DNA of 64,000 nucleotides from Glandiceps talaboti (taxonomy: Eukaryota; Hemichordata; Enteropneusta; Spengelidae): positions 740,001 through 804,000 of the forward strand of contig NC_135553.1 of NCBI RefSeq assembly GCF_964340395.1. Direction: 5' to 3'. The translations under genes and the position numbers were made by a program. Each line of letters starts with the position of its first letter. Position 1 is the first letter of the stretch. Positions 12,201 through 25,690 of this stretch are shown here, piece by piece. Below the pieces are notes generated by a model. That model worked only from the letters and a program-made list of their open reading frames with translations. It was not told the origin of the DNA and made no database searches.

Positions 12201-13069
12201 ATTGTTAACATTTGATCTCATTCATTTCACTTCTCATTATGTTTCAACAATTTTACGTATTGAAAGTATACCTATTACTGCCCACTGATCTTACAGAGAG
12301 ATTAAATTGGAACAGCTAACAAAATCACTTATACTCTATACATTAATGTAATAGTTCACCTTCAAAGCTCACTATTTCATTAGATAATGTATAAGGTTTC
12401 TGCATTAGGTTCTTACTAGCTATTGTCTTTCAATCTATAGTATAATGAACTTTGGGGTTCGAACTGTTTGAACACATAAGATATGTGTGAACGTATTTAT
12501 GGATGTGTACAAGGGTGTGATGAATTTAGTAAGGTTTTCACTGAATCTGACTGGCAGAATATGCATACTCAGTAGTTTCAATTAGAGCTGATAGCCAGCA
12601 AAAACAACCATCTACTGCACTTTCAATATTAGTGAGGTACTTGTATGTATATTTCTACCTACCTACCTGATCTTCCATATACTGCAAACCTTTTATTCCT
12701 TTAATTCTGTATAGCCCTCAATGTGCATTGATTTACAAATCTTACTGTATACACATGAAGTTCAATCCATAGAAATAACAGTTTGCCAGAAGTTGGATAC
12801 TGCACTTTTACCTAGGCTCCCTTCCTGTTAATGCTATTCCTAATGGCTTCATGCACATGCAATGTGATTTACATAAAATGATTTTTGCTGTGCAAGGATC
12901 AATTTGAACGCTAATGGTTCATTTCCAAGGTAAAGTTAATTACCCAATAAATCCTTGGTTTCTAGAATGTCTGAATAATTATTATACTATAAAATTAGGG
13001 TTTTAGGTTTAATATGGTGTAAGTCTTCTTACTTCTAGGAATGGGTTTCAAAAGTATTACAGTCAGAGA
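9201..13069. other. Long AT-rich stretch, no gene seen
   Basis: No exon, repeat array or transposon end could be supported. The small open frames at 9820-10017 and 11216-11404 carry no recognisable motif. Confidence 0.5.
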
Positions 13070-13147
13070 CACCCACACACACACACACACACACGCACGC
13101 ATGCACGCACGCACGCACACACACACGCATACACTCACGCACGCACG

Positions 13148-13219
<72 letters not shown>
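13070..13219 (+). repeat. (CA)n microsatellite with ACGC interruptions
   Basis: Runs of CA alternate with ACGC/ATGC units, then about 33 uninterrupted CA dinucleotides. Poly-(Thr-His) and poly-(Cys-Val) open frames are artefacts of the repeat. Alternating purine-pyrimidine of this kind can adopt Z-DNA, but that is general knowledge and not shown here. Confidence 0.95.
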
Positions 13220-13221
<2 letters not shown>

Positions 13222-14113
13222 GTCAGAGACAGGACAGGCAGATATACCAGCTACACTTGGATGTGGTAATATGCTGGATGAAACCAGACAGAATACATAT
13301 AAAATTATATGTGATTTAGTCATCAGTTTGTTACAGTATCAAATTAAATCAGAGTAATCATTTGTTTTCAACTTTAAATTTAATAATCATCAAAACCTAA
13401 GCTTATATATTATATATAAAATATGCAACACTAAAATGATTACTATTTTAAATTGCAATCTTTAATATTTTTAGATATTACCATTTAAAAAGTAGATTTG
13501 GTAAGTATTATTATAAAAAAAATGTTACATGAAGGATAAATTATTCATGATTTGATGAATTGGATGAATTAGCAAACTGAAGCAATTATTATGAATTGAT
13601 GGATTAGACAAATTAGCTATTTTGATGCAAATTGAAATGTAATATCAATGTGGTTTGTCAGCAGAATACAAATTATCACATTTTGATTGGTAACTTTATA
13701 CATTTATTGCTCAACAATATATTTTATGATAAAATTGATACAAGTGTGTGGCAGGTTTCAAGGTTGAATTAACACATTACGTTTATAAGTTTCACAAGTA
13801 ATCATTAAGAAATTATAAGAAGATCACCTAGAGCAGTGCTTGAAGTAGTAGTGTACTTGTTCTTAAGATGGAAGTAATTGGTTGACCACCTTGAAAGACT
13901 GACCTGATTTATTATCCAATTTTTTGTTTCTCACCTTAATATCTTTAAAAACAATGTGGCTGTCAGTCAAAAAAAGGTAAATGTGACGGTGTGTGCATGT
14001 TGATTGTGCTTTCACTTCATTATATCATACTTTGAAGTGACAAGGTCAGACTGAGATATTTTTCAGCAATTTGCAATCTTTTTTCACCATTGTACATGTA
14101 CCATCTTTGACAT

Positions 14114-14543
14114 CAGGGGTGATAATCAATGTACTCCATCCCCATTACCTTGTATGTACTCCAGTCACGTAAATGTACTCCATCCCTGTTCAATGTATTC
14201 CATCCCTGTTGCAATGTACTCCATCCCTGTTGCAATGTACTCCATTCCTGTTCAATGTATTCCATCCCCGTTAAATGTACTCCATCCCCCTCACGAAAAC
14301 GTACTCCTCCCCCCACAAAATGGTGGTTTGGCAAAGGAAAATAATGAACATGTAAGAAAGTTTTCGTGATTTCTTCTCTTTCTGTGTTTATCTGCAAATA
14401 TAATCCTGCTATTGCTCTGTAGTAATATGAGGCTAAACTAATAATATTTTCAAAATTGAATATCGCTTAGTTTCGCAAACATTCAATTACAACATCGGCA
14501 GGCGACAGCGTACTTGGATGGAATACATTGATTAGCACCCCTG
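14114..14543. mobile_element. 430-bp MITE with CAGGGGTG ends and internal minisatellite
   Basis: The left end CAGGGGTGATAATCAATGTA plus CTCCATCC and the right end read in reverse, CAGGGGTGCTAATCAATGTA plus TTCCATCC, agree at 26 of 28 positions. GACAT stands directly on both sides (14109-14113 and 14544-14548) and may be a 5-bp target duplication. CAGGGGTG is a common end sequence of hAT transposons, but those make 8-bp duplications, so the superfamily is open. The left third (about 14125-14300) is a 20-bp minisatellite, AATGTACTCCATCCCTGTTC and variants, that appears to have grown out of the terminal repeat. No transposase. Confidence 0.8.
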
Positions 14544-14548
14544 GACAT

Positions 14549-15945
14549 TGTACTTATGTTTCCCGGCTGTTTTCTTCTGATTTGGCCATAGAGGGTGTTA
14601 ATTGTTTGAAATGTTTTGGGGTTAGGTTCCAAGAATTAAAGGGTCTGTAACATAATGAGAAATAGCAAAATAAATATTGCCACTCTGACTTCCACTCCTA
14701 AAACTGTTCACTACAAAGAAAATATTTGCCATTTTAAATGTTGCCATATTGGCAATTGACCAAATGAAATACAAGCTATAATGAATATTAAATCAAAGCC
14801 TTATCTGTCATCTTTTCAATTTTGAAGCATGAGATACAAATCATTCCAACCAAGTTTTCCACCTCTCCTAGCTGAGATTTTAGGGATAATGAACATATTG
14901 TTACATTGTAGGAGTCAAGAAAATAACCTAAATTGTAGCTTTCATCAGAATGTCTTTGACGTGAACATCAGTATTAAGATGTACCACCTTTCAATCCGTT
15001 GTAGGCAGCTACAACACTGTTGTGGCTAGGAAAGTAGAAACTGGAAAGATCTAAATCATCAACTCGTATGACATCCAATAATGTTTATTAGTGATTAAAA
15101 ATATGTAAACAGAGTAAGAGATGTATTGGTTTGTGTCTTTTATTGAAATTAAATCTCTCATCTTGAATAGCCAAGTGGACATTGTAAACTGATGACAAGA
15201 ACAAGTACAGTATAGATTTGAACACTACAATTTCATTTACTTTATTGTGAATCAAATGCTGGTGAAAGTTTGATTGCTGTATGTATAAAATGGATTGAAT
15301 GAAGCAGTTTTTCCTTGTAGAACTGTGTATGTACATAATACTGTCACTACAAAACATAAAATGTATTGCTTCATTGTATGAATTTCACAAAGTTTTAGCA
15401 CTCTGCCTGTAACAGTACATTCTCAATTTAAGTTTATATAGGAAGAAGTCTGGAAAGTCAATCCATTCTCACAAAACAGTCATTTTTCCAACCTCTTTCC
15501 ATCACACAGTGGCCTACATATACATGTTGTTGTCTATTATAAATAATAATGCCCAACCATAACAATCATTACATTCTCGCAACTAGAGCTGATATATTTT
15601 TTGCAACATTGCAAAATATCAAGCTCTTGACGGTGCATTGTGGACAGTGCCATAAATCAGGCTGTAGTTTGCAATGATGAATCAGAATGAAACTAAAAAA
15701 GTAAGGACATTATTGAAATGTAATATGATAGATAAATGTTAGATTTGGTCTGTTACGATTCCATAAAACTAAAAGTACATGTAGCTCATATATTTGAAGA
15801 GAAATAAAATTTCATAGTACAAACAAATAAATGGTACATGTATATAATATATATGCTTAGTACAAACAACTAAATGGTACATGTAATATGCTTTGTTAAA
15901 GCATTTGTAAAGTAGCTGTACCAGAAATTTGGCAACAATTCCTGC
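14549..15945. other. Non-coding stretch, no gene seen
   Basis: AT-rich, with small open frames (14829-15029, 15088-15357 minus) that show no domain or splice context. Confidence 0.5.
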
Positions 15946-15949
15946 CTTT

Positions 15950-16500
15950 GTGTTAGTAGTGTGACAGTCTTGTCCACTTGTCTTGATGGTCTAATAAAGT
16001 AGACAGTCTCAGAAACTATTCTTGTCCACTTGTCATGTGATAGTCTGGTAAAGTAGCAGTGTTGGACAGTTTCAGAAATTACTCTTGTCCACGTTGTCAT
16101 TTAGTACTTTGACAATCTTGTAATGAAACCATTCTTGCCCACACACGTGTCATGTTGTAGTCTATTATTTAAAGTGACAGTGCTGAGACAATCGTGTAAA
16201 CTATTCCTGTCCATATCATGTAGTGGTCTATCAGAAGCAGTGCCATACACAATCTTGGAAACTATAGTTGTATGTGTCATGTGTCGAAGTATGATAATCT
16301 TGTAATAATACCATTCCTGTTCACTTGTCATGTACAATGTAGCAGTCTCTCAAAGTGACCGTGCTGAGACAAACTCAGAAAGTATTCCTGTCTGTGTCAT
16401 GTCTGACAATCTTGTTATGAAACCATTCTTGTCCACTTGTTATGAAGTAGTCTGGTAGCCAAAGACAATCTTGCAATGAAACCGTTCCTGTTGGTGTTTC
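15950..16500 (+). repeat. Degenerate tandem repeat, units of about 60-70 bp
   Basis: Diverged recurrences of CTTGTCCACTTGTCATGT, then TAGTCT, AAAGTGACAGTGCTGAGACA, ATCTTG and AAACCATTC. At least seven copies are recognisable. The short minus-strand open frames at 15870-16100 and 16101-16337 lie in this repeat and repeat themselves, so they are not taken as genes. Confidence 0.7.
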
Positions 16501-16899
16501 ATTAAATTACGTCTGTCATGTTAGAGAACTTGGCATTGACTCATTTGATTTATGTAACATTGAGTTTGCAGCAGGTGAATGCTTTAGAGGCCTGATTGTT
16601 GAGTACCAAACGAAGTGATTTCACTTTAAATGAGTTCCCTATCCTTCCATTGACATGCAGGCCTGGAGCATATATGGCAGTTTCATTCATAGTAAACCTA
16701 CAAGAGTTGTTTAATTGTGTACTAGAATAAGTGTGTCTTTCCATATATCACACACCTACTAACTCTACAAGTAATTTGGAATGGGAAGTTTCTGGCTACT
16801 TTATTTAATACACCTCTTCTGCCTTGAAGACAGTCAATACATTGTGGCATGGGTTAATTTCTATTCCGTTCCTTTGTATAACTATGTCAATGATGTTGT

Positions 16900-17006
16900 A
16901 AACTTTACCATACCAATAAATGTATACATGTTATAGACTTTACCATGCCAATAAATGTATACATGTTATAGACTTTACCATACCAATAAATGTATACATG
17001 TTATAG
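16900..17006 (+). repeat. 35-bp tandem repeat x 3
   Basis: Three almost identical copies of GACTTTACCATACCAATAAA followed by TGTATACATGTTATA. Confidence 0.95.
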
Positions 17007-17947
17007 ACATTATATTTCAAGATGGAATTCTACAATATTGTATTCACAGTGTTGTGATTTAGGTGTGTGTAGAAAGTTAAGTCTATAAATTACTCAAGTA
17101 CAAATTATGTTTAAAAACTTGTCTTTTTTAACAGTATTTTTACATTTTCCATCATAAATTATCCTAATGTTTGAGCCATAAATGGGCACAGCTTTGCTTG
17201 GGATTAGGTTCCAGTCTGTTGATTCATCTACGTAGTGACATGTTTAGAGAATACAGCCATTTTAGCATATAATAATTATCACATACTTGCATTATATTAT
17301 AAGTGGGCTGGTTCTTTTAAATCTTTTATAAAACATATAAATTGGACATACATATGAGCCCCTTTTTGGGAAGCGTATCACCAATCATTAAATGGTTGCC
17401 ATATATGGATATGTCCTTAATACATAATATATTGAACAACAGCTGAAGACAATGACTCAGTATTTGAATTGAAAAACAACCTGACAGATTGGTTACACGT
17501 TTCTTGGAATTTTACAAGGGTTATTTATGTGCAAGTAAAGTTTTTAAGGCATATCAAGATTGTAGACATTAGACAAATCTGACATACCCAACACTACTTG
17601 CCTCTGAACACGGGATAACTATTGCTGAACTTGAAAAAAGTTTTGCAGGACAGACATCAATGGAGAAGTGTTGTGAACAACTTCTATGGGACCTGTCCTC
17701 CAGACGACTAGATAATGAGAAGATGAGACATTAGTACAGCACCGCAGGGGGATGTAATTACTATGGAATTTGAGTTCATAATTTCTGAACACAAAAATGG
17801 ATGTATCTTTCCATGGAAGGCATTCCATGATAGAGATTTATGTTTAATAGCTAGCTGTCATTGCAGGACAAAAGTGTCCTTATAAAGAATATCTATGTAT
17901 CTGATTCAGTAAAAGCTTTTGAATTATAATTGTTTTGAATTATTCTG

Positions 17948-18215
17948 TTGAACACCATAAAGTCTATAGGAGATTATTATAGAATACTGATGAATGCCAT
18001 AAAGTCTATAGGAACCTATTGTAGAATTCTGATGAATGCCATAAAGTCTGTAGGAACCTATCATAGAATTCTGTTGAACACCATAAAGTCTATTATAGGA
18101 GATTATTATAGAATACTAATGAACGCCATAAAGTCTATAGGAACCTATTGTAGAATTCTGTTGAACACCATAAAGTCTATTATAGGAGATTATTATAGAA
18201 TACTGATGAACACCA
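17948..18215 (+). repeat. 42-bp tandem repeat x 6
   Basis: Unit ATGAATGCCATAAAGTCTAT followed by AGGAACCTATTGTAGAATTC TG-type sequence. Some copies carry GGAGATTATTATAG or a TTATAGGA insertion. The basic unit is 14 codons, so it stays open and gives a 91-codon repetitive frame (MNAIKSIGTYCRIL motif). This is judged to be repeat sequence and not a gene. Confidence 0.9.
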
Positions 18216-19140
18216 GTTTTTAGCACAATTGAACTGGTAAGGTTCAGTAGTGCCATATGCATGGCAAAGTGTCTGTTTGTCTGAGTACGTGTGGATGTGT
18301 GTGTGTAAACAACTCAAAGTCAAACTGATGGACCAATTGCCATGATATTTGGTGGGTGTATTACCTTGGGTGTCTAGTTGGGAAATTGTTCAAATCAAAA
18401 TGATCTTCTTGGGTCAAAAAATGTGATTTTTGATCAAAAATCTTAAACTCCAAGACTACTCGGCAGATCAGTCAGAAATTTGGTTTGGAACATTCTTAAA
18501 GGTATTTAGATTAAGAATTGTTCATGACATGATGATCCCATGAGTGATATGCAAATTAGGTATGAAAATGTGTCTTTTTGTTCAAAAATGTTTAATTCCA
18601 AAACTACTGAGCAGATTGGGCTGAAATTTGGTTTGGAACATTCTTCAGGTTGTTATAATAAAATTGTTCATGACTTAATGATCCAATCAGTGATATGCAA
18701 ATTAGAGCTACAAATGTGTCTTTTTGGTGAAAAATCTATAATTCCAAAACTACTGAGCAGATTAGGCTGAAATATAATGGGGATGCATCTGGGCATGTGT
18801 AGATGATTGTTGAAAACATTTTAACACATTTGGCCCCAGCAACCGTAACCACGCCCTTAGCAACAGTTAAAATGACAATGCATATTACAAAGATAATAAC
18901 CGGGATGGGTAGGTAAATGAATACAAATTCAAAAAATGTATGCAAATATACCTAGCAACAAGACCACACCCATAGCAACAGCTAAATGATGGTTTATAAT
19001 TGCAAAGATGAAAAGTTGGAAGGTCAGGCATGTTAATAAAGTGTCGAAAAATGTATGCAAATATGCCTAGCAACAAGGTCACGCCCATAGCAAAAGCTAA
19101 ATACAGTTGTGCTATAACGCCATTGGTGCTATTTTTATCA
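18215..19140 (+). mobile_element. Non-autonomous element, CCTAGCAACA family, longest copy
   Basis: Begins with TTTTTAGCACAATTGAACTG and GGTTCAGTAGTGCC, which can fold on itself, and ends with AGTTGTGCTATAACGCCATT followed by GGTGCTATTTTT. Inside are two sets of tandem modules. One set, around 18350-18780, repeats CCAAAACTACTGAGCAGATT and GATATGCAAATTAG. The other, 18830-19100, repeats GCCTAGCAACAAGACCAC, ACCCATAGCAACAGC and a following TTGCAAAGAT at roughly 115-bp spacing. No transposase or long open frame. Related copies in this window are at 34207-34598, 48240-48830 (diverged) and 8728-8770 (end only). Confidence 0.65.
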
Positions 19141-22100
19141 AAACAACAAAATTTGGCTGTCATTAGGGGACACACTGATAGGAGATATGAGATACATCAT
19201 TGTAGAATTCCCAAGGAGCGGTAGGAGAGAGGAGACAATTAAAGAATATTATTGAATTTCATTGAAGTGTATAGTAGTCACATTTATGGATTAAAAATGC
19301 AGAAATTGTGGAATGCATTAAATAAGACGTCAAAATTAAATCAATATTATAAACGTGTCATTTGAACCCTTTTCTGCATTTTAAACTGTACCTTTAAATT
19401 TCACAAGTCAGATAATTTTGTTGATACTTGGAAAAAGAAGGTCATTCCATGTTCTGTTTCTTGTGATACCATCTAAAATATTCATAGTGGGACTGTACAG
19501 CACTCAGTTTTTGATATGTCATTAACATGCTAGAACTAGCTTGGATGGCTGCAGATGATACAGGCTTTGTGGATGGTTTAGAAATAAGCTTGCCGAATAA
19601 TCTCTACTATATGTGGATGTGGGGGTTACCTGATACTTGTTAATATTGCATTGTTTACGTCACACATGCCAATCAGACATATTCTCTGTCCTTGAGAAAA
19701 TTTATTATGTATTCATTTTTAAACGAAAAATCTAATTAAACAAATAAGTACCCCAGATATTCAAACATCCAATCTTTGAATTATTAATTAATTTCTTAAA
19801 TATAAGAAAATAAAATTGCAATTTGCTAGCGACAAAGTATACAATGTATGTGCTTAAATATTGCATAACCAACAAGGGTGGTTGTGGTCCTTGTTCTACT
19901 TCTGTTTGTCATTTTTCTTATGACGTGTCTAGTATTTATTCTCACTTACTACGTATGTTTGCACTGATGCAGCCAATGTGAGTTGAATTTCTAATTATAT
20001 TTCATGCTGTTAAAGCCCATTGATGACTTATTGAAAAGATGTCAAAGCAGTGCATTTGGCTATTTGAAAAGTGCTTTGTCAAGTATTGCATGTTGCATAC
20101 CTTGACTAATGTAATGGCTATGCACAGACATTAAAATGTTCTTTATCTCATTTTAGATTGTTATGATGAATTTAGTATTATTCTTTTTGCTTTAAGCTGT
20201 CAAACTGAATGTTTCCAATCAGTAGTAGTGGGTGGTTCCTTGTTGTGAAACATGCTTACACTAACAGTGTCATATAAAACAGATATATATTTTACATAGC
20301 ATACAGCTTAACCTCACAGCAGTGTGTATTCATACAGAGAAGACTAACACAACATAGCATGGCTTGCCCTCACAGTAGCATATTTTCTATGAAATAAAAC
20401 AGGCGATATAATTTAGCTGAAGGCTCTGAATAACTCAATTTTATAAATTCAAGTCAGTGACTCTTTCCTTTGAATCTCAAAATGTGTTTGAAAGTTGCAT
20501 TCACTGACAGTACAAAAGAATAAACTATTTTGGAACGCATACAGTAGACAAGATATTGTGAATGTATATAAAAGTAAAAATATTATTGGAAGATTGTTGC
20601 TTGAAAACAATTACCCTAGATATGATACCTAGTCATCATTATGTCACATTATGTTAGATGTATTACCGGATGTCAGCAGCAATAAAACACCTCTCTACAG
20701 TGACCATTTTTGTGATTTTATTCATTTTAGTAATTTTTAATCGTGTTTCCATTTGAATGTAGTCACTAAAAGTGTATCATTCTCAAAAGCCTGAGCATAG
20801 TTTCTCACTGATGCAATGAAAAGTAATGTAGCACACATGAGACAGTGTTGCTGTTACTGTTGTAAAGAAGACAGCGAGTGGTTTACAATGAGAAGTACAT
20901 GTGTATGATTGCCTAGTAGTGGTTAAACACACATCCCATAATTTTACAAATTGTTGACAAACGTACATGGTTTTGATTTTGCATTTATTTGTAGAGTCAA
21001 CACATGCACATCAAGCCAACATACACAGGACACACAGGTTTGACTGAATATATTAATTCAGAAGTATATCAATCTATTTACTGGTATATATCTTTGTAGT
21101 AGTAAGTCTTTCTATATTTAGCCCCCCCCCTGCACATCGGGTCATGTTGGTATCTAAACTGTGCACCATGCATGCACCAATATCTCTGGCAATTCATGGA
21201 AAATGAAAATAGCATCATATAGTGATATATTTTTGTATATCTATAGGGTACGGCATGTGTGAGTGTGAGTGTGTGTGTGTAAACCCATCTTAATTGCTTT
21301 CAATACAAAGACACTTAGTTCACATGTTTTGTGTATAGTTTTTACATGTGTAGTTTACGTTGTTTGTATCCTACCTAATAATAGTGTGTGGAACAGCTTG
21401 TTTCTAAGCTTAGCAGGATTTTAGCTGTTTGCTTGTGTTAAAGGTCAGAGGCCATACATCTTACTTTAGCCTATAGGTAACATGTTAACACATAACACTG
21501 AAATTATTGATAATAATCTTTATCACTGTGATTTATAGGTACTTTGGACCATCAAGTGTGTATTTTTGTATGACTGATGAGTGTCTGTTATTGCCAATTG
21601 ATGTGGTTGATATCATTGCAAAGGATATCACAAAAAAGGGCATGTTAATGAATTCTTTAAAACTGCTGTGTTTGGTCTGAAAATGTGTTTTTAGTATAAA
21701 TAATTCATTTGTTTCACAGCACTGTTTTTAGACAATAGGACAATAACAAATGAATAATAATGAGCATTTTTAAATTTCAACTTTAAAAAAGAGTAAATAC
21801 ACTCACTCAGTATGGTACTGCAGGGGTGAACAAATCATTTTGTGAACTGGTGGTCCCCAGACCAGTGCCTTAAAAAATTCAGTGGTCTTGCTGAAAGAAT
21901 TAGTGGTACAAGGTCTACCTATGAATCTGTATATTCAGATGACTTTTTAACATAGTTATTAACAGTAAGGTACTGGTCCGACGGACCAGACAATAACAAC
22001 AACAGCAAACAGTTGCAGTGACAATGGAACAAGTAAAACTATGAACAATCTAAGAATAAGTAGATGCCAAAATATATTCCAGCAAACATGTAAATCAGAC

Positions 22101-24200
22101 ATTGAAATCTCCATGTGAGAGAAAAAATATTCCTTTTTAATTTTTTTTTTTTAAAAAGAAGTAAACAACCACAAAACAATTACTCTAATAAGGGTGACTC
22201 TTTTCTTTCTCGTTGTAATGCTTAAAAATTTGTGGGGTGGTCAGTTCGTTGGAATATAATGGTGAGTGTAAATTTGTACAGTGTGATTCCATAAACAGTC
22301 ATATGAGCAATGTGGAAAATCTGAAATGTTACAGGAGGCAAGTTTTGACAACAATACTTTCCAACTGAATACAGGAAGCTGTGATGTCACATGGCATAAA
22401 TTATTTTTAAAATTCAGCTACACTAGCTACAGAGGGCATGCATTTTTTAAAGAAAGTTTTGCACCGGAGCCAAAAATTAATAGGGTTATGTCAAGTGATG
22501 AGAAACATCAAAAGTATAGTCAAATATGAACAGTCATTACAGTGTAGAACATATACATCTTTATCAGATATTGATTATATGACACACAAAAATAATAGAA
22601 AATAGAAAAAATGACAAGAATAAACTTAGTGTAAGATACAAACTAAAATCTAACTAAATAAAAAATGTAATATTAAACAAGAGTGTACATTACAAATGAC
22701 AAGTAACATAATAAGTGTGTATTGCTGTCTGACACATTTAGTGTTGCAATTGTTTCACACCCCAGTCTTTGTCCATTTTATCTGTGATTTGAATTACCTT
22801 TTTAAACCCCAATATGTATTTGATACATAATAATATTAAATATTATGTAGTTTTTAGATAATATTAATTAGGATTTTTGGGTTGTGTGCAACTAATTTTA
22901 ATCCCTGTACATCAAAGAAGATCATACTACCCAGTATATGGATTTCATCCTTTTGGAGGAAGGGAGGAGGGGAACATTATGTGTACTTGTCTATATGGGA
23001 ACACATATACAACAGCTTGTAGTTCTGTATGACAGCATACATTAATTTGATCCTATGGATTACTATGTTACTACTGAGGGCATACCAACTACCTACATTA
23101 ATAGCAGTGATAGCAGGTCACAGGGGCTGAAATAGTTGACAACATGTTTCACTCATCAAAGTTTGCAATGATAGTTCAAATGATGGTGTTAACATATGCG
23201 ATGTGTTCCCTAGTCTGGATATTACATGCTTTAAGTAGGAGTAAATAAAATAGCTGTCAATGGTTTTATTTCAAACAACCCCAAAGTAAAATACTACTAT
23301 CAGTCAAAACCTACTTGTAGATAAAATGTTATATGTTTATAGGTGCAGTTGTTCTATAGGTATGGGGTGAATACTCTCATGTGTGTGTGTGTGTGTCTAT
23401 GAGTGCATGCATGTATATTTGTGTGTGCATATGCCATATACATGGGTGTGTCAGTGACCATGGTACTAGTGGATGTTTCTTTGTTTGCCTATCTGTATTT
23501 GGGTGATTGTTCAAGGTATTCAGATAAGTGGTGTGCACATTATAGTGGAAAAAAGTGATTTTAAGTCAACGACTCAGAAACGAATTATTTTTCTGACTTT
23601 TAGATTGGGTGTTCATAGGGTATCTAAATGAGAACATACTCAATGCAAGGTGATACTATTCTTGGTGTGAAAATTTAGGTTAAAAACAGATTTTTTGTTT
23701 ATTTAAACTTCAACTTATAAGTTGCTATATGAATGTTATATACTTTGTACATGTTTGAATGGAGGTGATGTTCCTAGGGATATTTAAATGATACATTGTT
23801 GAAGGCAAGATGATCTGATGCTTGATATTTTGTCTTTGTATCTCAGTCTGCTTGATTTAATCTTAATAATATTGAAATTAATACATAAGAATGTAATGTG
23901 TGAGTGTTGCATGGTCAAAACTTTTCGTGAGACAGTCAACAAATTCTGAAACAGTCTAATTAATGACCAACTTTCAGTTTAGTTGGGTGTCACTGACATC
24001 ACCATTTTAGATAATTTTATACTATATATTTATCTGTAACATATTACTAGTTCATTTTAGCTAATAATGCACTTCATGAAATATGTAGAATCCAAAATGA
24101 AGGAAAGACTTATGCCTATAGTGTAGAATTGACTAATTACATAATTTGCCTTCCTTCAACATGAAAACATTGAAGACATAGATACACAAGGCTCTTGTGT
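19141..24200. other. Long stretch without a supported gene
   Basis: AT-rich. A C-run lies at 21122-21130. At 21822 a CAGGGGTG precedes CTGGTGGTCCCCAGACCAGT, but no matching right end was found nearby. At 23340-23870 weak similarity to the left part of the 18215 element is suggested by AAGGTGATACTATTCTTGGT and neighbouring phrases. No exon was recognised. Confidence 0.45.
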
Positions 24201-24245
24201 GGCATTGTGACTTAAAGTGACTAAGCCTCCCATGTCACACTCAAA

Positions 24246-24312
24246 GTGACAAGGCCTCTCATGTCACTGAAATTTCCTTCAGCTGAATAAACAAAAATGA
24301 TGGGGAATGAAT
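24246..24312 (+). mobile_element. Half of a palindromic MITE, related to 34624-34766
   Basis: GTGACAAGGCCTCTCATGTC followed by TTCCTTCAGCTGAATAAAC and GATGGGGAATGA parallels the right half of the 34624-34766 element with moderate divergence. A convincing left arm is not present. Confidence 0.45.
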
Positions 24313-25439
24313 TTGATTATTACTTGACAGCAATTCAGGTGGTATTAATGTATCGAAATTAGTGTCAGTATGTCATCAAGATGATATTTGTAAAAAGTAC
24401 ATGCAGACTGATATCGATGTCCCTAAGAGTTGCATCATATACCACTAATGCATCAAATTGTCCATAGTGATTACTGTATATTTTGTAAAATGATATTATT
24501 TAATTCTTCTATGGTACTGGCAGAACAGCCAGTCTAGGCATCATACGTGATATCATATCATTTCTGATAAGTAATTTGAAGCAACTAGGACTTCTTGAAC
24601 TCAAAATGAATGCAATAAGATATATGAAATAGTTCATCAATTAGCATGGAAGTTAGTAATTTTCCATCTCTAGTATCTCCATTTTGTTATTAGAGATTGT
24701 ATAATTTTATTTGAAGTCTCATTACATACTTTTACTTTTATCAGATGAATTGTGCTCAAAGTGACAAACCAGCTTATTGAGATCATTGTTTTGTTAAAGG
24801 TTTGGGAAACCCTAGTAACAGAAGGGGGGGGGGCATCATTGTTTCCTATAATTTGTTTTTAATCCCTGGTAGATTTTACAAACTTTTAAGCTCAGAGTCA
24901 TGCACATATAATTTGGGATATTTACTAAAATTCAGAAGTACATGTATCTTGGTTTTTCAAGCATCATGTGTAATCCCAAGGAATTCCTTGGTTTAATCTC
25001 TTCTCTTGTACTGATTTGCTTCTCTTCCTATCCCTTGTTGCTTAGTAAACATTCCATTGTGTTGGGACCCCAACATGCACATCTGACTTGGGAGATTTTT
25101 TGCCGTATTTTACTAAAGAACAAGAGACAGAATCGAAAGAGAAGCAAATCAGTAAAAGAGAACAGATTAAACCAAGATACATGTATACCTTGGAATCATG
25201 CTTGAAAAACACACAAAACTTTTGAATTGTAGTGTCAAACTATTGTGTGTAAACATCCTAAAACATGTACACACTGGAAGATGTGCAGTGCACGACTACT
25301 TGGTAGATGTGCATGACCACTGAGCTTTAATGTTCATTCTCTCACAGCACAAGGCAAAGAATATCCCGGGGTATTTATTATGTAGTAATATCTAAGTTAT
25401 ATTTTTGTGTCATTTATGGCTGCCCTCTCATATATATTG

Positions 25440-25690
25440 TATATTGTACTAAAACAGTAAACAGTGTTATTAGCTCGCGTAGCGGCTCAGTGACTAGTTC
25501 GCATGCGCATCCTATATACTATGCAATGTATTTTTGGTGGTTTTACCCAAGGATGCATTGCGGTGCAGTGACTACACCTGCGTGTTCTATATACTATGCG
25601 CATTCTCCACCCGGAGGGCACTAGCTACAATATCACCGTGAGGTAGCCAATCACAAATGAATCTACCCTGCCTGAGCTTATGGGCTTTGC
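25440..25690 (+). repeat. CpG-containing patch with an imperfect direct duplication
   Basis: A patch with many CG dinucleotides (GCTCGCGTAGCGGCTCAGTG, GCATGCGCATCC) inside AT-rich DNA. Two segments about 80 bp apart share CAGTGACTA and then CTATATACTATGC. I see no exon. It may be transposon-derived. Confidence 0.4.

Noticed and set aside
12995-13323. Poly-(Cys-Val) and poly-(Thr-His) open frames on both strands
   Set aside because: Translation of a CA/TG microsatellite.
17948-18223. 91-codon frame with repeated MNAIKSIGTYCRIL segments
   Set aside because: The frame follows from a 42-bp (14-codon) DNA repeat. The same DNA repeat varies by insertions that would not be tolerated if the frame were selected.
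21822-21990. Possible hAT element starting CAGGGGTGAACAAATC
   Set aside because: No inverted right end or target duplication was found nearby, and eight bases alone are too little.
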